A stretch of 64,000 nt of DNA from Chrysoporthe austroafricana (taxonomy: Eukaryota; Ascomycota; Sordariomycetes; Diaporthales; Cryphonectriaceae), in NCBI GenBank assembly GCA_001051155.2, contig JYIP02000006.1, positions 3,224,001 through 3,288,000 of the forward strand, read 5' to 3'. The position numbers were made by a program, and so were the translations under genes. Of this stretch, positions 11,894 through 23,750 are shown one piece after another (the stretch's first letter is position 1; the number at the start of each line of letters is the position of its first letter). The notes below the pieces were generated by a model. The model had not been told where the DNA came from. It saw only the letters and a program-made list of their open reading frames with translations, and searched no databases.

Positions 11894-13989
11894 TTTCTCA
11901 AAGTTACGAGCCAGATGATAACATGCCAGAAGAAGTTGTAACTTGTCGATTTACACCACCGGATGAAAAAGCCCGAGATTTGCAAGTAAGAGAAAGGAAG
12001 AAATCGGCCTTGCAAGATACAACAAAAGACAGAGCCTGCGATGAGTCCCTGCTATCGTCGAAACGATTCATGTTGAGTTTTATTTAGCCCCTGTGCCTTC
12101 TTTCATCTTTAAAATCCATTTCTTCTAAACATCAACAACGTCGGTCTGGAGATCCAAGAGCCCCGATTAGGCATGTGGATCCCCGAAGCGTGTGGGCCTC
12201 CGATTCCTTCGGGCCGTTCCGGTGCAGCGTTTAGTATTACAAGCCGAATGCTCGACCGGGAATTTGTTTCCAACTTGGGAAATCCATATTCCGAGACACT
12301 TCGTTCAGGTGTTATATCAATCCCATGGGATATGTTTCTTTCCCGGGGCTCTGGCAATGATCTTGCAGGTACCTAATTGGTCCACATACATCTGTCTAAA
12401 TATCAACTGCCGAACAGTATACTGTCTCATTTCACTAGTGTAGCATGAAGGAAGGACCTATCGTTGATGTTGTGGGTTCGCTATACATATAACCCTTACA
12501 ACGACCTGCCTTTACTGTAAGTGTCGATAGTTATCCTTATATGTTGCAGCGTTGAGATTCCCACAGTAATAGGGGTGCGCATCATTTAATGCGTGTCGCG
12601 AAAAATCGCGCCAGTGGTCGTCATTTTTGCTTGCCCACTGTACTTACACCTTCTGCTCATCGAGACAAGCCTGGCGGCCATGCTTAACCACATTCTTCAT
12701 GACGAAGATCCCGCGGTTCTGAACAATAAGATCCTATACATACCCACTTTACTGTAGTGGTTCTGGTCGTCTCTTATTTTTGTGTTCAAACAAGGCTTCA
12801 TGGGCAGGTTGGCGCCGTGACGCTTCTCGTCTAGTACCGGGACGATGAGTACAGCCGAGGTCATGAGGAGGCTCGCCGTGGACATGCTCGACAAGAGAGG
12901 ACATGCTCGACAAGGAGAGGGGGGCGGGCGAGCTCGGCTGAGCCTCCCCGCGAAGGACGGCTGCGGATGAAGCTGGGGAGGCGCTGATTGCTGGACGCTA
13001 TCGTCAGCCCGGGCACGAGCAGTACGTGTCTCATGATCACGCCCACTTACAAATCCGACCGGCGTGCCCGGAGCATGTTTGATGGCTTTCTGAATGGAGG
13101 GGAGGGGGAGAGGGAGGACAAAACGGCAGGCCATTGCCAAAGACGAGGTAGAGGCTGATGACGACGCCACCGGGTCGGCGGACCTGTCCTAGCTGCCCTC
13201 CTCCACGGCCGGCGGCTTCACGGTGTCTGTGCGGTGGTCGTGAGTCTTCCCTCCGGCTTCTACAAGGTACGCTTGCTGACTGCTGAGAATGGCATCTACT
13301 CGAGCGCTATCGATGTTGTATGCAAGAGCATGGCTAGGGATGGGCTGCGGAGGGACTTGTGCGTAAGCAATTTGATCCTGTATGCAGAACAACACCGTGA
13401 GTAGCGCATCCAATCTCAAGGCTACCTGCGGAGAGCGGTCATGTTTCAGAATCAACGATGCTCTGTTTAAATAGCGACAATGAAGATACTACATGACAAG
13501 CTCATACTGTATCTTACTTCTCCCCGCTTATAGAATCACGCAAGAGTCACGCATAACCTTGACGCCTGAGCCACACTCGGGCACCCGTAGTTATCCTGAA
13601 GACTTTTCCATCCAAGTCTGATCAATTTTAATCTATATCCTCGGGGTGCTGCAGTTACGATTCCATTAGAGTCTTGTAGTAGAAATCCGTGATGTGGATC
13701 TGAACCTGACTCTGTTGACGCCTTGAGCCAGTCGCCATGGGGACTTTCTTTCGTACCAGTGCTACGCCTCTGTAATGCACACCATGGTCGCAGTTCCTCC
13801 CGCGCGTCCCTTCGAGATACTCAAGGAGAAGGAGAATGCTGATATGGTTCGGGACTTATGGCCTTAGTGAATCTTGTCGACATAGTTGAAGTACTTGGAG
13901 CATAGGCTGTAATTGGGGTAAGTTAAACACTTGTGAAGCTTCTCGAATATTTCCTGTGAAGAGTGTGAGTTCTGTTCATTTGAGAGCAT
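11894..13989. other. Intergenic/accessory, possible decayed ORF
   Basis: A minus-strand frame stays open from 13455 down to about 12700, interrupted by one TAG at 13189-13191, but resembles no family I know. A 19/20-bp imperfect tandem duplication (acatgctcgacaag core) occurs at 12882-12920. The rest shows no feature. Confidence 0.35.
12882..12920. repeat. Two-copy 19/20-bp tandem repeat
   Basis: Units at 12882-12900 and 12901-12920 share acatgctcgacaag and then differ by one inserted G. Confidence 0.6.
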
Positions 13990-14300
13990 ATGATGGGGAA
14001 AAAGAAAGAGTGCCGTTGTCCTCGCTGGTGATATCCGTGCCGGCATCACTCAGGATCTTGACAACCCGCGTGAAATCTTGCGCAAAGCATCGGCAAGTGC
14101 AGTCCGGCCTGATGGATCCTTGAACTATAGGCTAGCCCTCCTTAGAATTAAGAGCTCCATAGCTGTGCTTTTACCGTGGTACGCTGCGAGCCCCCGAGCC
14201 GTATCGCGGATGCCGTCCCTACAATTAGTCTTTGTCAGCTCCCCACGCATCGAAAAGGAGATGCCACGTTTCCGCCCACAGGAACGCTTCACCCAGTGTG
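13990..14300 (-). pseudogene. Decayed ankyrin-repeat gene fragment
   Basis: On the minus strand, ankyrin-like consensus pieces appear in order but in different frames: LAAYHGKSTAMELLILRRA, then DPSGRTALADALRK, then VVKILSDAGTDITSEDNG. Stops and at least one frame change separate them. Each piece fits part of the 33-residue ankyrin helix-loop-helix repeat (D-x-x-G-R-T-x-L; V-x-x-L-L-x-x-G-A-D). Such domains are abundant in fungal NLR-like and Het genes. No flanking domain survives to name the parent. Confidence 0.5.
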
Positions 14301-15366
14301 AACATTGTCAGGGAATTCGGCGAGGTCTGCCGAGGGTAAGCAAGATCGTCCATGTTGAGGAATGTCGTAGTTCGTTTAATCTCATAGAATACTTCGTCGT
14401 GGGTTGTCAAGTTGTTTCTGACGTAGCCATGATTATGATCCCGCTCTCATTGCCTAATTTAGTGGTCCCTGCATATACGACGGTCAAGGGTGGTGCTGCA
14501 CAACAGCCTCAACGCTCTCTTTGCAGAATGATCACTAAGCGCCCACCAGACACCACCGCAGAATTTCCGTAGGAAGAGCCGATGGTCGAGCCTTGAATAC
14601 TGCTGACGCCTGGGCAGAGGACAAAGGTATAATATCTAGGAAACGAGTAGCACTGAGAATGACTACCGAATCAAGGTGGAAAAAAGACGTCTCGAATTTG
14701 CCCTGTTCCGGACGGCGTATCGGACAACTCTTGAGAAGTGTAACCATAATGGGAAGGACCTTACAGAACTGACCATTCTTCGTTACCCGATAAGGAAGAT
14801 TGAGGCTCATGAATTTAACAACTATATTGAAAATTTACCACATGTTAGTCGAAATATCCCTCACTTGACCGAGCGACCGTCTCTGAAAAAGCGGTTGATC
14901 TATATGTGGACTATGTATAGGCAGGCCTTTGCCTTGCCGCAAACCTGCAAATGTGATACTCCGCGAATCAATAATCAGATTCTCTTATCACCACTTCTTC
15001 GCCTCTTATGCCGGGCACATGTAATGCAACGTCTGTCTACCTGTTAAAGCGAGAGATGGGTAGGACAGCCTACGTGTAGGTTTCTAAACCGCGCAACTCC
15101 TGTGAAATTACCTAATGGCAATGCACTTTGAATCCAAAAGCGCAAGTGCTCGCTGTGGCTTTCAGCTGACCAGGCAACAGGCTCACCTGCAGCTTGAAAA
15201 TGAAGGCGTCCGGGTGAAGCATCACATTCGTGGCGATAGAACGCCTTGCAGCCCAACCCCGCCTATTGGGAACCATTGCATCTTAGAATTACTAGATTAG
15301 TAGAAACCTTGCTACTATTGTAGGAGTAATTATTACCTACGTTCAAAGCATGTCGGTGTTCTCGGC
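14301..15366. other. Intergenic, AT-richer
   Basis: No recognisable coding region beyond the ankyrin remnant. Confidence 0.45.
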
Positions 15367-15374
15367 TATATAAA
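15367..15374 (+). promoter_or_regulatory. TATA box for the caspase-like gene
   Basis: TATATAAA about 103 bp before the ATG at 15477. Confidence 0.5.
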
Positions 15375-15476
15375 CACGACTGATAAGCTGTTTCAAATTC
15401 ACACAAAATCACGAGGACTCTTGCTGGACAAAATCCTACATACCCACGGTAACATATTCTGTCGAGAAGCTGGAAA

Positions 15477-16661
15477 ATGGCTGACGTGCCGGTCGAACCT
15501 CATGCCGAACCCCAAGCCGAACCTCGTGACGAACCCCAAGCCGAACCTCGTGAGGAGGGTGAGGGTGGCGAGGATGACGAGGATGACGAGGATGACGAGG
15601 ATGACGAAGATGAAGAGGATGACGAGGATGAGGAGAGTGACTTGGACCCTGCATACGAACGTGTCAACGTCTTACTACTTACATTCGAATTCCACGATTT
15701 GCCGGGGTTAAAGAAAGAAACCCAGGACGTGCGAAAGGCTTTCAAGAGCTTAGACTACAACGTTGATATCTTTGGAATCCCAATGATACAGCCCCAAAGA
15801 TCTTTAAAAGCCAAAATCGATCAGTTCCTGGCGGAGGGAAATGAAGAAACCTTGATGATAATTTACTATCATGGACACGGGGGGTTCCATCTCGCAGAAG
15901 ACTGGCTCGGACTCAAATTGAGCAGGTAAAGTACCCCGGTACCGAATGGAGATAGTATTTTCTTAATCAAATGTTGAAGCTAAGTACCCTAAATATAGCC
16001 ACAACTATCCAAGTCACAGCTCATCAACACGGCCGGAAGAGGTTATCCGTGCACTTTGGTCTGGACTGAGAATCGATGAGAGAGAGATACGTGAAAGCAT
16101 TTGGAAGAAATAGTAAGCAATCTACAATAGTGGCTTTTAATGTACAATAAATGTTAACCTGGTTACAGCGAAAAGTACCAAAGGATAGCCTCTATCAGAT
16201 GGGACGAAATTCAGGACAAGATTATTGAAGCGGACTGCGATACTCTAACCATTCTTGACTGCTGCGATGCCGGCCTGGCCGCAGTATCTGAGCTAGATGA
16301 GATCGAAGAGCATAGATACGCATATCAGAGACGACGACGGCTAAAAGAAGCAGAGAGAAACAACAAGGACAAAGTTCGGACTCGAAACGAACTGATTGGG
16401 GCAAGTAGTTGGGGGAAGAGCGCGCTTAACAGAATGACTCCCGCAATGATTGAAGCGCTACGGCTAAATCTCGAGAATCTTGGTGCCACTATGTCCCTGA
16501 CAACGCTTATCCGAGTGATGAATGAAATCCTTGTTGTGGATTATGTTGACGATTGGAAGCAAGGTTATGACGACGATGAGAGTGTGCCACAGGCCGTGCA
16601 TTACCTACTTCGACGGACGGACCGTGATAGGGTCATTTTACCAAACCTACACGAAGGGTAA
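15477..16661 (+). CDS. Caspase-like (peptidase C14) protein with acidic N-terminus
   Basis: Three exons (15477-15925, 15999-16112, 16169-16661) close in frame to 351 aa. Residues 5-26 are Glu-Pro repeats from a 24-bp DNA duplication; residues 27-57 are almost all Asp/Glu. The caspase fold then starts at RVNVLLLTF (about 62), with the catalytic His in IIYYHGHGG (about 134) and the catalytic Cys in LTILDCCDAGLAA (about 220). ELIGASSWG follows. Both catalytic residues are present although they sit in different exons, which supports the splice model. C14 proteins of this kind are metacaspase relatives often linked to fungal regulated cell death; that role is inference here. A further intron at 16658-16726 would replace the last residue and extend the tail to TAG 16814. 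Confidence 0.82.
15507..15554 (+). repeat. 24-bp tandem duplication coding Glu-Pro repeats
   Basis: Two nearly identical 24-bp units (15507-15530, 15531-15554) encode EPQAEPRD/EPQAEPRE. A gaggatgac-type 9-bp repeat follows to about 15640 and encodes the acidic run. Confidence 0.75.
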
Positions 16662-17535
16662 ACTGAAAGGAGAGTTACAGAACAGAGAGTGAGAAAATGA
16701 TGTTATGACCTGTGCTCAACAGACAGTTCGGAAGAACAGCGGATGCGGCGGCCAGGAATGATGCGGCACTGGAGTTCAACACTCACCGCTTACGGTATAG
16801 CAGACTTCAACTAGGGCTGAAGAGCTGGATATATAAGATTGAGTATTTCCAATGTTTGGTAGATAGTTCTATATATGTGGGATAGCCAGTATGGGACAGC
16901 CAGAGCTGTTCACTCTGGCATATGGGCACGGGCCAGGATATGGCCCGTGCGCCAGGGCAAGGCCATTTCCACGCTGGAAGCCTCACAGCCAGCGATCTAC
17001 AACAACCACTGAGTTGAAAATTATTATAACGCAGGAAGTATCTCCGTACTGCTAACATAAACCCAAGAGACCACTCTTGCAACAGAACCTTGGAGTTAGG
17101 GTTTGTGATCGTTGCGAAAGAGCACTTTGGCAAGTAGCTATTGCGTGAATTCTACTAGCTTTATTCCAGACCCAAAAGATAGATCGAAGCGACCAAGTTG
17201 AAAAAAAGAGCTCAGAATCAGGATGCGCAGTCGGGAGGTCAACTCCTCGTATTCTAGTCGTCTCACGGCCGTTCTCTCTTGGCAGACAACAGGTCGCCCG
17301 GAACAGCCGACAGCCGACAGCCCACTGACAGTAGTTTGGACGCTGTGAAGACGCCTATGACACATCGTGACGTTGTTCAGTCCTAAACCTTTATCCATGG
17401 CTTGCACGAGTGTCTGCGGTTGCGTTCACGTAAAAGCTCCAGGGGCAGAGGGTCGTTGCGATCGAGGCTCCAGTGTAACCCGCCGCTATCATCGTCAGCC
17501 ATAACATCGGTAATAGGTGGTCCGAATGGCAAGGT
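16662..17535. other. Intergenic
   Basis: No supported gene. It may include a terminal exon of the caspase-like gene (16727-16814). Confidence 0.45.
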
Positions 17536-18894
17536 CTAGAGTTCCTCCGGTTCAAGGTGGCGCTCTTCCTCACGTTCATAGTGGTCGGACAACACATCAT
17601 CATCTCTCATCGACGACGGCGCCGTATCGTCTATCTGATCCCGACCACGCTGTGGAAGAGGAGGAGGGCGTCGTTCTCGGGGGCGCCCCCGTTCCTCCTC
17701 CAGCAATGGTGCGACGTTGCGCTCGTACCATTCCTTATTTTCCGCCATTTCCACGTCTTCCCAGTTGTCGGTCCCCCAATCACTACACTCGCCGTCGCTA
17801 TAAATATCGGAGCCCTGTTCCCATTCATCTCTATCGGCCTTTCGGCGAATGGACCTGTGCCTCTCGCATCCGTCTCGCTTATCGTAGTTGCCTTGCGTAG
17901 CTTGTGAATGTGATCGTTTCCGGTTCCCGCTGGAGCTATATTCCTTCTGCAGTTCAGCCCCGTCCATATCTTGAATGAACAAGCACTGCTGTCTGTCGAT
18001 TGTCCTGGGATGAGCGATACGCCGTGAAAACCCACGAATCACGAATGGGTTCAGCAGTGCGAAAACGGCTTGGGCAAACTTTGCGAACAGGTACTCATAC
18101 GCTACCCCCTTGACCGATGCTTTTGGCACAATACAATTATGCCATTGCGCAGCGAATTCGAGTTCCGTCTGATCACGGGCGGCTAGGACATGTACCACGA
18201 GCTCGGACTGTTTAAATACGAGCGCGAAAATATGCTGGTCCCAAATGTCGTGCAGGTCATGCGACATATCGACCTGGTTTTTAGGGCTGCCGATGCCCCT
18301 GTCGTCGCCAAATCTGTCCATTGAGTTCATGTTGAACCAATGCGCGCAGTAGCTGGGCACCACATGTGCAGAACGCGTCGAGAAGGATTTATTGGAAATG
18401 ATGCAGCGGCGGGTCTTGGAGAAAGGCTCCGGGGAGGCAACTGGAGGGGGAAGAGACACGTTGGGATCCGTCGGCGGAACTGGTTGTTGACCCCATTGCG
18501 CTTCTTTGAAGTCGAGGGGGAATTGCCAATCTTCAAAGCTCGGAACAACGGGGTAATCATCGTCGCGACGATGTTCGTCGGCAATGAACCAATACCGGGC
18601 GTCCGTGAGGATGTCGTCCCACCCTATAGCAACTCGATGATTTCCCTCCCGGTCCGTCGCTAGGAAGCCTTGAAATGAATTGTTGACCACGATCTGGCAC
18701 GCGAGAGGCGCAGTACCATGATGGATACCAGTCGAAGAGGAGGAGGGGGATGTCAAGTCGAGCTTGGGCAATCTCAAGAGCACGTCAGGCGGGTTGTACT
18801 GAGGGTGACAAAACTCAATCTTTTGAGGCTCAGCAATCGATGGTGGGATCGCTGCAGGGCCGATAAGCCGTATAGGGCGGCTTGGAAGTGACAT
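17536..18894 (-). CDS. HNH (HNH_2-type) domain protein, paralogue A
   Basis: Single exon, 452 aa from the ATG at 18894; the frame is open to 18936, but the second Met aligns with the start of the paralogue at 34.3-36.3 kb. The N-terminal domain reads EFCHPQYNPPDVLLRLPKLD, then GIHHGTAPLACQIVVNN, then a WRFP-like WQFP segment. The HNH core is RCIISNKSFSTRSAHVVPSY with the first His, WFNMNSM, then MSHDLHDIWDQHIFALV with the DLH, and YEYLFAKFAQAVF. This family is common and lineage-expanded in filamentous ascomycetes; its biological role is unknown and nuclease activity is untested. The tail is charged, holds one WYERNVAPL unit, and ends in an RGRPRERRPPPLPQ segment. Confidence 0.8.
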   Translation of the reverse strand: MSLPSRPIRLIGPAAIPPSIAEPQKIEFCHPQYNPPDVLLRLPKLDLTSPSSSSTGIHHGTAPLACQIVVNNSFQGFLATDREGNHRVAIGWDDILTDARYWFIADEHRRDDDYPVVPSFEDWQFPLDFKEAQWGQQPVPPTDPNVSLPPPVASPEPFSKTRRCIISNKSFSTRSAHVVPSYCAHWFNMNSMDRFGDDRGIGSPKNQVDMSHDLHDIWDQHIFALVFKQSELVVHVLAARDQTELEFAAQWHNCIVPKASVKGVAYEYLFAKFAQAVFALLNPFVIRGFSRRIAHPRTIDRQQCLFIQDMDGAELQKEYSSSGNRKRSHSQATQGNYDKRDGCERHRSIRRKADRDEWEQGSDIYSDGECSDWGTDNWEDVEMAENKEWYERNVAPLLEEERGRPRERRPPPLPQRGRDQIDDTAPSSMRDDDVLSDHYEREEERHLEPEEL

Positions 18895-19409
18895 TTGAAG
18901 GACGGATGACCATGATGGAGATTTGGACGACAGCAATGCGCTGCTAATGGGAAAGCTAGAACGATGCCATGCGGGCCCAGAGTGGGGGAACCTGAGGCAG
19001 CACCAGTCCTCCTAGCCTCGTACCATGTACCTCAGCCAGCCGCAGTAAATGTCCCACACCACGCATACTCAACCTGACCCCAAAATTAATCTGATTTCAC
19101 ATGCGAGTACTGCCATTCCCTTTCTTGAGGTAGGTCTTTTCTCAACGTCGAGCTTGCGCGTTGAGCTACAAAACCTCTGGCTCTGCTGATTCACTCGTAT
19201 TTCGCCACAAGGATTGAGCTCGTTCAAGCTTTGATCGGATCGGAAGAGAGTGGTGCGCTTATTTTATCTCGCGTGCTCTTCCCTTGCGTTTCTCAGTCGC
19301 GAAAAAGTCCAGGTGAATAACTTCCAAATACATTTAAGGATCTCCTTGGCGCCCGCCGAGAGGTATGGAAGACCAGACAGAGCACTACTTGCGCCTCTCA
19401 CCGGGCCGT
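18895..19409. other. Intergenic between HNH and collagen-like genes
   Basis: Presumed promoter of the HNH gene and 3' UTR of the collagen-like gene. Nothing else seen. Confidence 0.5.
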
Positions 19410-20204
19410 TCAAGGAGAAGCACCACGACTCTGACCCGAATAAACCACGTGTGCTGACTGATGTGTCGAGATTCGTAGCGATCCCAATGGTGTCTCGACC
19501 CGCCGTATCAGCTCGCTCGATGGTCCGGAACCACTTTGGCCACAGCCACACTCACCCGGCGGCACGCAACTCCTCTGACCACAGCGGCAACCGTCTCGTC
19601 CCCTCTCGCCCCGTTCACCTGGCGGTCCAGCTGCTCCATCTAGACCCCTCAGACCCTGCAGCCCTGGTGGTCCCCTCTCGCCTGGTGCTCCATCATTTCC
19701 ATCTTTACCGTCCTTACCGTCCTTACCGTCCTTACCGTCCTTACCGTCCTTACCGTCCTTACCGTCCTTACTGTCCTTGCCATCCTTGCCATTCCTGCCA
19801 TCCCTGCCATCCCTACCCTCTCTGCCATCCCGTCCATCCTGCCCACGGACACCCTGAATACCTTGGGGACCAGCAGGCCCGGGAGGCCCGGGAGGTCCGG
19901 GAGGTCCAGGGGGCCCGGGGGGCCCGGGGGGCCCGGGAGGCCCCGGGAGTCCATCCCGCCCGGGGAGTCCTCGATGTCCCCGGGGGCCACGGCGGCCACG
20001 GCGGCGGGGAGGTCCTTCACAACATACAAATCCACATCCTCTTGTCCTGACTTCGCTCTTGTTTGTGCGTCTGGGTTTTCGACCCAGATACGAGCAAAGG
20101 TACCAGACGACTGCGAGAAGACTGACGGCCAAGACAACCCCGAAGACAATCAATGCTGTTTGGGCAGAGTTGCCACCCCCTGACAAGTCTCTTCTCGCAA
20201 TCAT
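19410..20204 (-). CDS. Collagen-like single-pass membrane protein
   Basis: Single exon, 264 aa. A short N-terminus is followed by one hydrophobic segment (about 17-39), a basic stretch (GRKPRR), a CGFVCC cluster, and then an almost unbroken Gly-X-Y region from about residue 70 to 205, some 45 triplets. It has three blocks: GPP triplets at 88-110, Arg/Asp-rich triplets, and GKD triplets at 139-170 built from a 9-bp DNA repeat. One Gly is replaced by Ser (about 145) by a single-base change. The tail has five Cys after the collagen region, which could lock trimers. Fungal collagen-like proteins are rare; charged GKD/GRD/GER triplets could stabilise a helix without hydroxyproline. Topology is uncertain because the basic residues flank the C-terminal side of the membrane segment. 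Confidence 0.8.
   Translation of the reverse strand: MIARRDLSGGGNSAQTALIVFGVVLAVSLLAVVWYLCSYLGRKPRRTNKSEVRTRGCGFVCCEGPPRRRGRRGPRGHRGLPGRDGLPGPPGPPGPPGPPGPPGPPGPPGPAGPQGIQGVRGQDGRDGREGRDGRDGRNGKDGKDSKDGKDGKDGKDGKDGKDGKDGKDGNDGAPGERGPPGLQGLRGLDGAAGPPGERGERGRDGCRCGQRSCVPPGECGCGQSGSGPSSELIRRVETPLGSLRISTHQSAHVVYSGQSRGASP
19705..19770 (-). repeat. 9-bp tandem repeat coding Gly-Lys-Asp
   Basis: About seven copies of ccttaccgt (plus strand), nearly perfect. One variant unit (tactgtcc) gives the single Ser interruption. Confidence 0.9.
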
Positions 20205-23200
20205 GTCTACCGTAGCGTGACTGCGAGGGTAAACGGCTGTTCACCCCGCAAAGTATCAGTAGCAGCCTAGCCTGAGTAAAAGACAGTGATACGCAAAGTT
20301 CAAGTAAACATGGTATAGATTACCTTTTTGATGAGACGTAAGGCTTTGTAGTCCCAACGGTTCCACAAAATCCAGGCGGGGATGCCAGGAAGACGTTGGT
20401 ACAATCATTTTCGTCAACCACTCTGTCTGAAGGGTCGTGGTTATAAGAAGTGGCGTACGGGTATAACCCAAGGTTCATGCTCGCTCACCTGCTGCGGAAC
20501 TGCACCGCGCCTGCGAATCGCTCAACGAGCCAAGATGGCAGCTCCTTTCCGCCTTATCTGCCTGAACCCACGCCCAGTCAGTGTGGTCGCGTCGGAGTGG
20601 TTCGGTGTGTGCGTGTGTGTGTGTGTGTGTGTGGTATCCGCGGAGCTCACGGGTCTTCACCAAAGCCATCCATAAGGCTCCGCAAGATGCAGCACGCAAT
20701 GGATGCGGCAGCCACCTACTTTCCCTCGGTCATGAGACATACTGCGGCAGAGTGCATGCATGGCGCTCGCACAGCTCCGCGAGTAGGCACAGAGACTGAA
20801 ACCAACCGCAGGATTACTATCGCTCCCGTGTTCAGTGTGAAATCCCACTGGTCGGGACGGCCTGCTGGGCCGAGCGTTGATTAGCCGAGGAGAGACCAAC
20901 ATAACAGCACTTCTGCACGTCCCGATGCGGCGGGCCTCCCGCAGCAAGATTCCAGGTTCGAGAGAGGCGCCATATCCGATAGCTCTGCAGATGATCCAGA
21001 AAAAGCAAGCCAGGCGCAGAATTGGGCTAAATACGCGTGAAATAGATACTAGATTAAACACTCATTAGTAAGGCTAGCAGTATTCTGCGTCTAATCACTG
21101 AGCCTATAGTATGGAGAACGGTCCTTTACGACACGTCTGAATAAGCATCATGATTCTATCCTCCGAATCCTCAGCAAAGGCAGCAAAGTAGTTGCCGCCA
21201 ATCGAAAAGGTTCAAGAACCAATCGTACAGCGTATCAATATCCAATTCAGAAACAATTGGCGAATAGGAGATGATTCAGGGGGCGCTATACAGATCCTGA
21301 CATTCTTTTCGTATAATTAATGGAGCCGAGCCTCCCTATTTCCAAACTAACATCTGCTAAAACCACCAAGTTAAGTAGGAATTATGAATTTGCTCTTTAG
21401 AAAGGCCATCTCGCTACTATCAATGGTAATCTGCCGAGGTAGTTTAGTCCAGAGAACAAGTGCTATCAACGCCTCTCTCTCTCTCTTGAGTGGTCGGGGT
21501 TTAGCATACATAAGTATCTAATGGGCACTTCTGGGTTAGCGACGGACATTTCGTTGAGTAGTGACTGAATTTTCAACCATTGAGGGTGTTGAAGGAATGG
21601 GACAGATCTTCCACCCTGGAGACACGCCGCTGAACTCGGCCATAAAGGCTTCCAAAAAAAAAAAAAAATAGGAATCAGATCTTCGCTGATGCTTCTACTG
21701 TGCGGACCAATCGTCTGGGCCAAACAGCTAGAATCCGCGCTAAGAAGGCATAACACCAAGAGAAAGGTCTCCTGCGACTTTCGTGTCCTCGAGATTGATC
21801 TAGGTATTATTCAGATGCCCGCGCAGCTGCTCAAACGCCCTCAGTCCTGTGGATCTTCGTCTGGTAGTACATTGTGACGGAATTCTCGGATCCTCGCCAC
21901 ATTGTCACCAGCGGTGAAATTCAGAGCCCAATATATTACAGGAGCCCCCTACATTCGATTGAGATTCTAAGAGCAAGACGACAGTGGATATGAGCCTAGC
22001 AGAGGTACTTTTTGGCAGGACTGGCACTTAGCTCACCAATATCTGAACTTAGGAACGGATCATTGCCCATCAACATATGACTCTGTTCAGCATGGACTTC
22101 GAAAGCAAGCTTCATACAGTCTAGACGACTTGTTCCGTCGCAATGCAGCCCAATTAATCTATCTCTCTGTGAGAGCGGTCCATGTCTTTTACCGTCCAGG
22201 GACTGGAGGGTCCATGGAAAACAAGTGATTATGTAGTTAAGCCTGCTTGAAATGAGAAGGCAGTCATAAATTTCACCTGCAAATGGCATGGCGTTGAGCA
22301 CCATTCGTTTTTTTTTTCTATCACGCCGTACAGCAGCAAGCAGTCCCGTCCTCCTCTGATAATTCGAATAGCACGTGAAGTACGAACGTGAGCTGGGGTC
22401 AGAAGCTAACAGGCCGCGTATCTCCTAAAGTTCTTCCGCAGGAGGGAATCTCGCTCGAGATGGCCTTTCTTTCAAGCCCAGCTGGGATTTAATCTCCTAC
22501 AGTCGTTGTTGACAACTTTGATGCATTGTGTATGTTCCAGGTCTCCAAAGCAAAAGAGCCGATCTTCCGCGAGGAGATCGTTCAGTCGCGCGTTCCTGAG
22601 TGAGTACATAAGAGGATCCCTGCTGGGGCCAAGGCAGACTAGGTTATATACTGCTCCCAGAGAATTTGTAACGCACTCATTGTACAGCGGGAACGGTTGG
22701 AGATCTCTCGCGGTGGGCGTGTTCAGTGTGGTTGTCGAGCCGGCCCCGCGCCGAGATCTTGCGAGCGGTGATGAGCTCGGCTTGCGCATTCTGGGCGACA
22801 GGGGCTTGTACAGTACACACGCCATCTACTATATAGAAGGACAACCAGGATCCCTCGACGGACCCATCCCTGTTTCAAGGCACCTCGGCACGCCTGCCTG
22901 CCTGGCACGCTGGCTGTCGAACTCCCTCTTGTGCCCTATACGGAACCCTGATCTGGGTCCGTCTTCCCGCGAGGACAGGCGCCAAGGGGGGCCCCCTGCT
23001 TCTTCCAGTCCCCGCAGCCAGGAACAGGAGGATCCTTACTACTTGGTACAATGTATTATAGTACATAGCGCCTCCGCATGTTCAAAGGGCAGGGCAGGGC
23101 CAGTGTCAAAGCGGAGGTATGTGTATGGCTGCTCTACTGCCTCCTGTCATCTTGAGCCCATCTCCACCACGGACGGCACAGCTCGTCTAACCCACCCTTC

Positions 23201-23716
23201 ACAGGCGACAGGCTCGGTCGAAATGCTCGTGCTGAGGGTGTGGGTGTGGGCGTGGGCGTGTGATCACTGGGGGGACTCGGTAGGGGGGCACTGGGGGGTG
23301 AGGGGTGTAGGGGGGTTGTCTGTCTCTTGTGGACCCTTGGGAAAATGCGGGGGTGGGCCTCCAACTTTGTGCATTGTGGGTGTGTCATTGCGCGTGTCAT
23401 TGCGTGTTGTTGCTGCTGCCCGCGTCGCACCTCGATGGCCTGACGCCTGAGCTCCCCCGGTGAGGAGAACAGTGCTCGCTCTGGTGCCGCTGCAGACGCC
23501 AGATACCACAGTAGATTGTTTGCCTGGCGGGCAGGAGGGGTAGTAGGGCGGTAAGACACTTAGACAGGGTAGATCGGCCCTTTCCTCCTCCCCTTCCGCC
23601 GAGCAGCACAGCAACGGAGCACGGCATGCACGCCTCCCAAAACAACACCTCCTTCACAGGCCAATTTTCCATCCTGGCCTTGCCTGTTGCAACCTGTTCT
23701 CCCCGTCATTTCTCGT

Positions 23717-23750
<34 letters not shown>

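Noticed and set aside
12697..13455. Minus-strand gene with one TAG
   Set aside because: The frame is open but no motif is recognisable, so I cannot call it a pseudogene of anything.
22506..23450. 314-codon plus frame in the gene-poor stretch
   Set aside because: No family resemblance, Arg/Ser-rich random composition, overlaps equally long minus frames and G/T-rich repeats.
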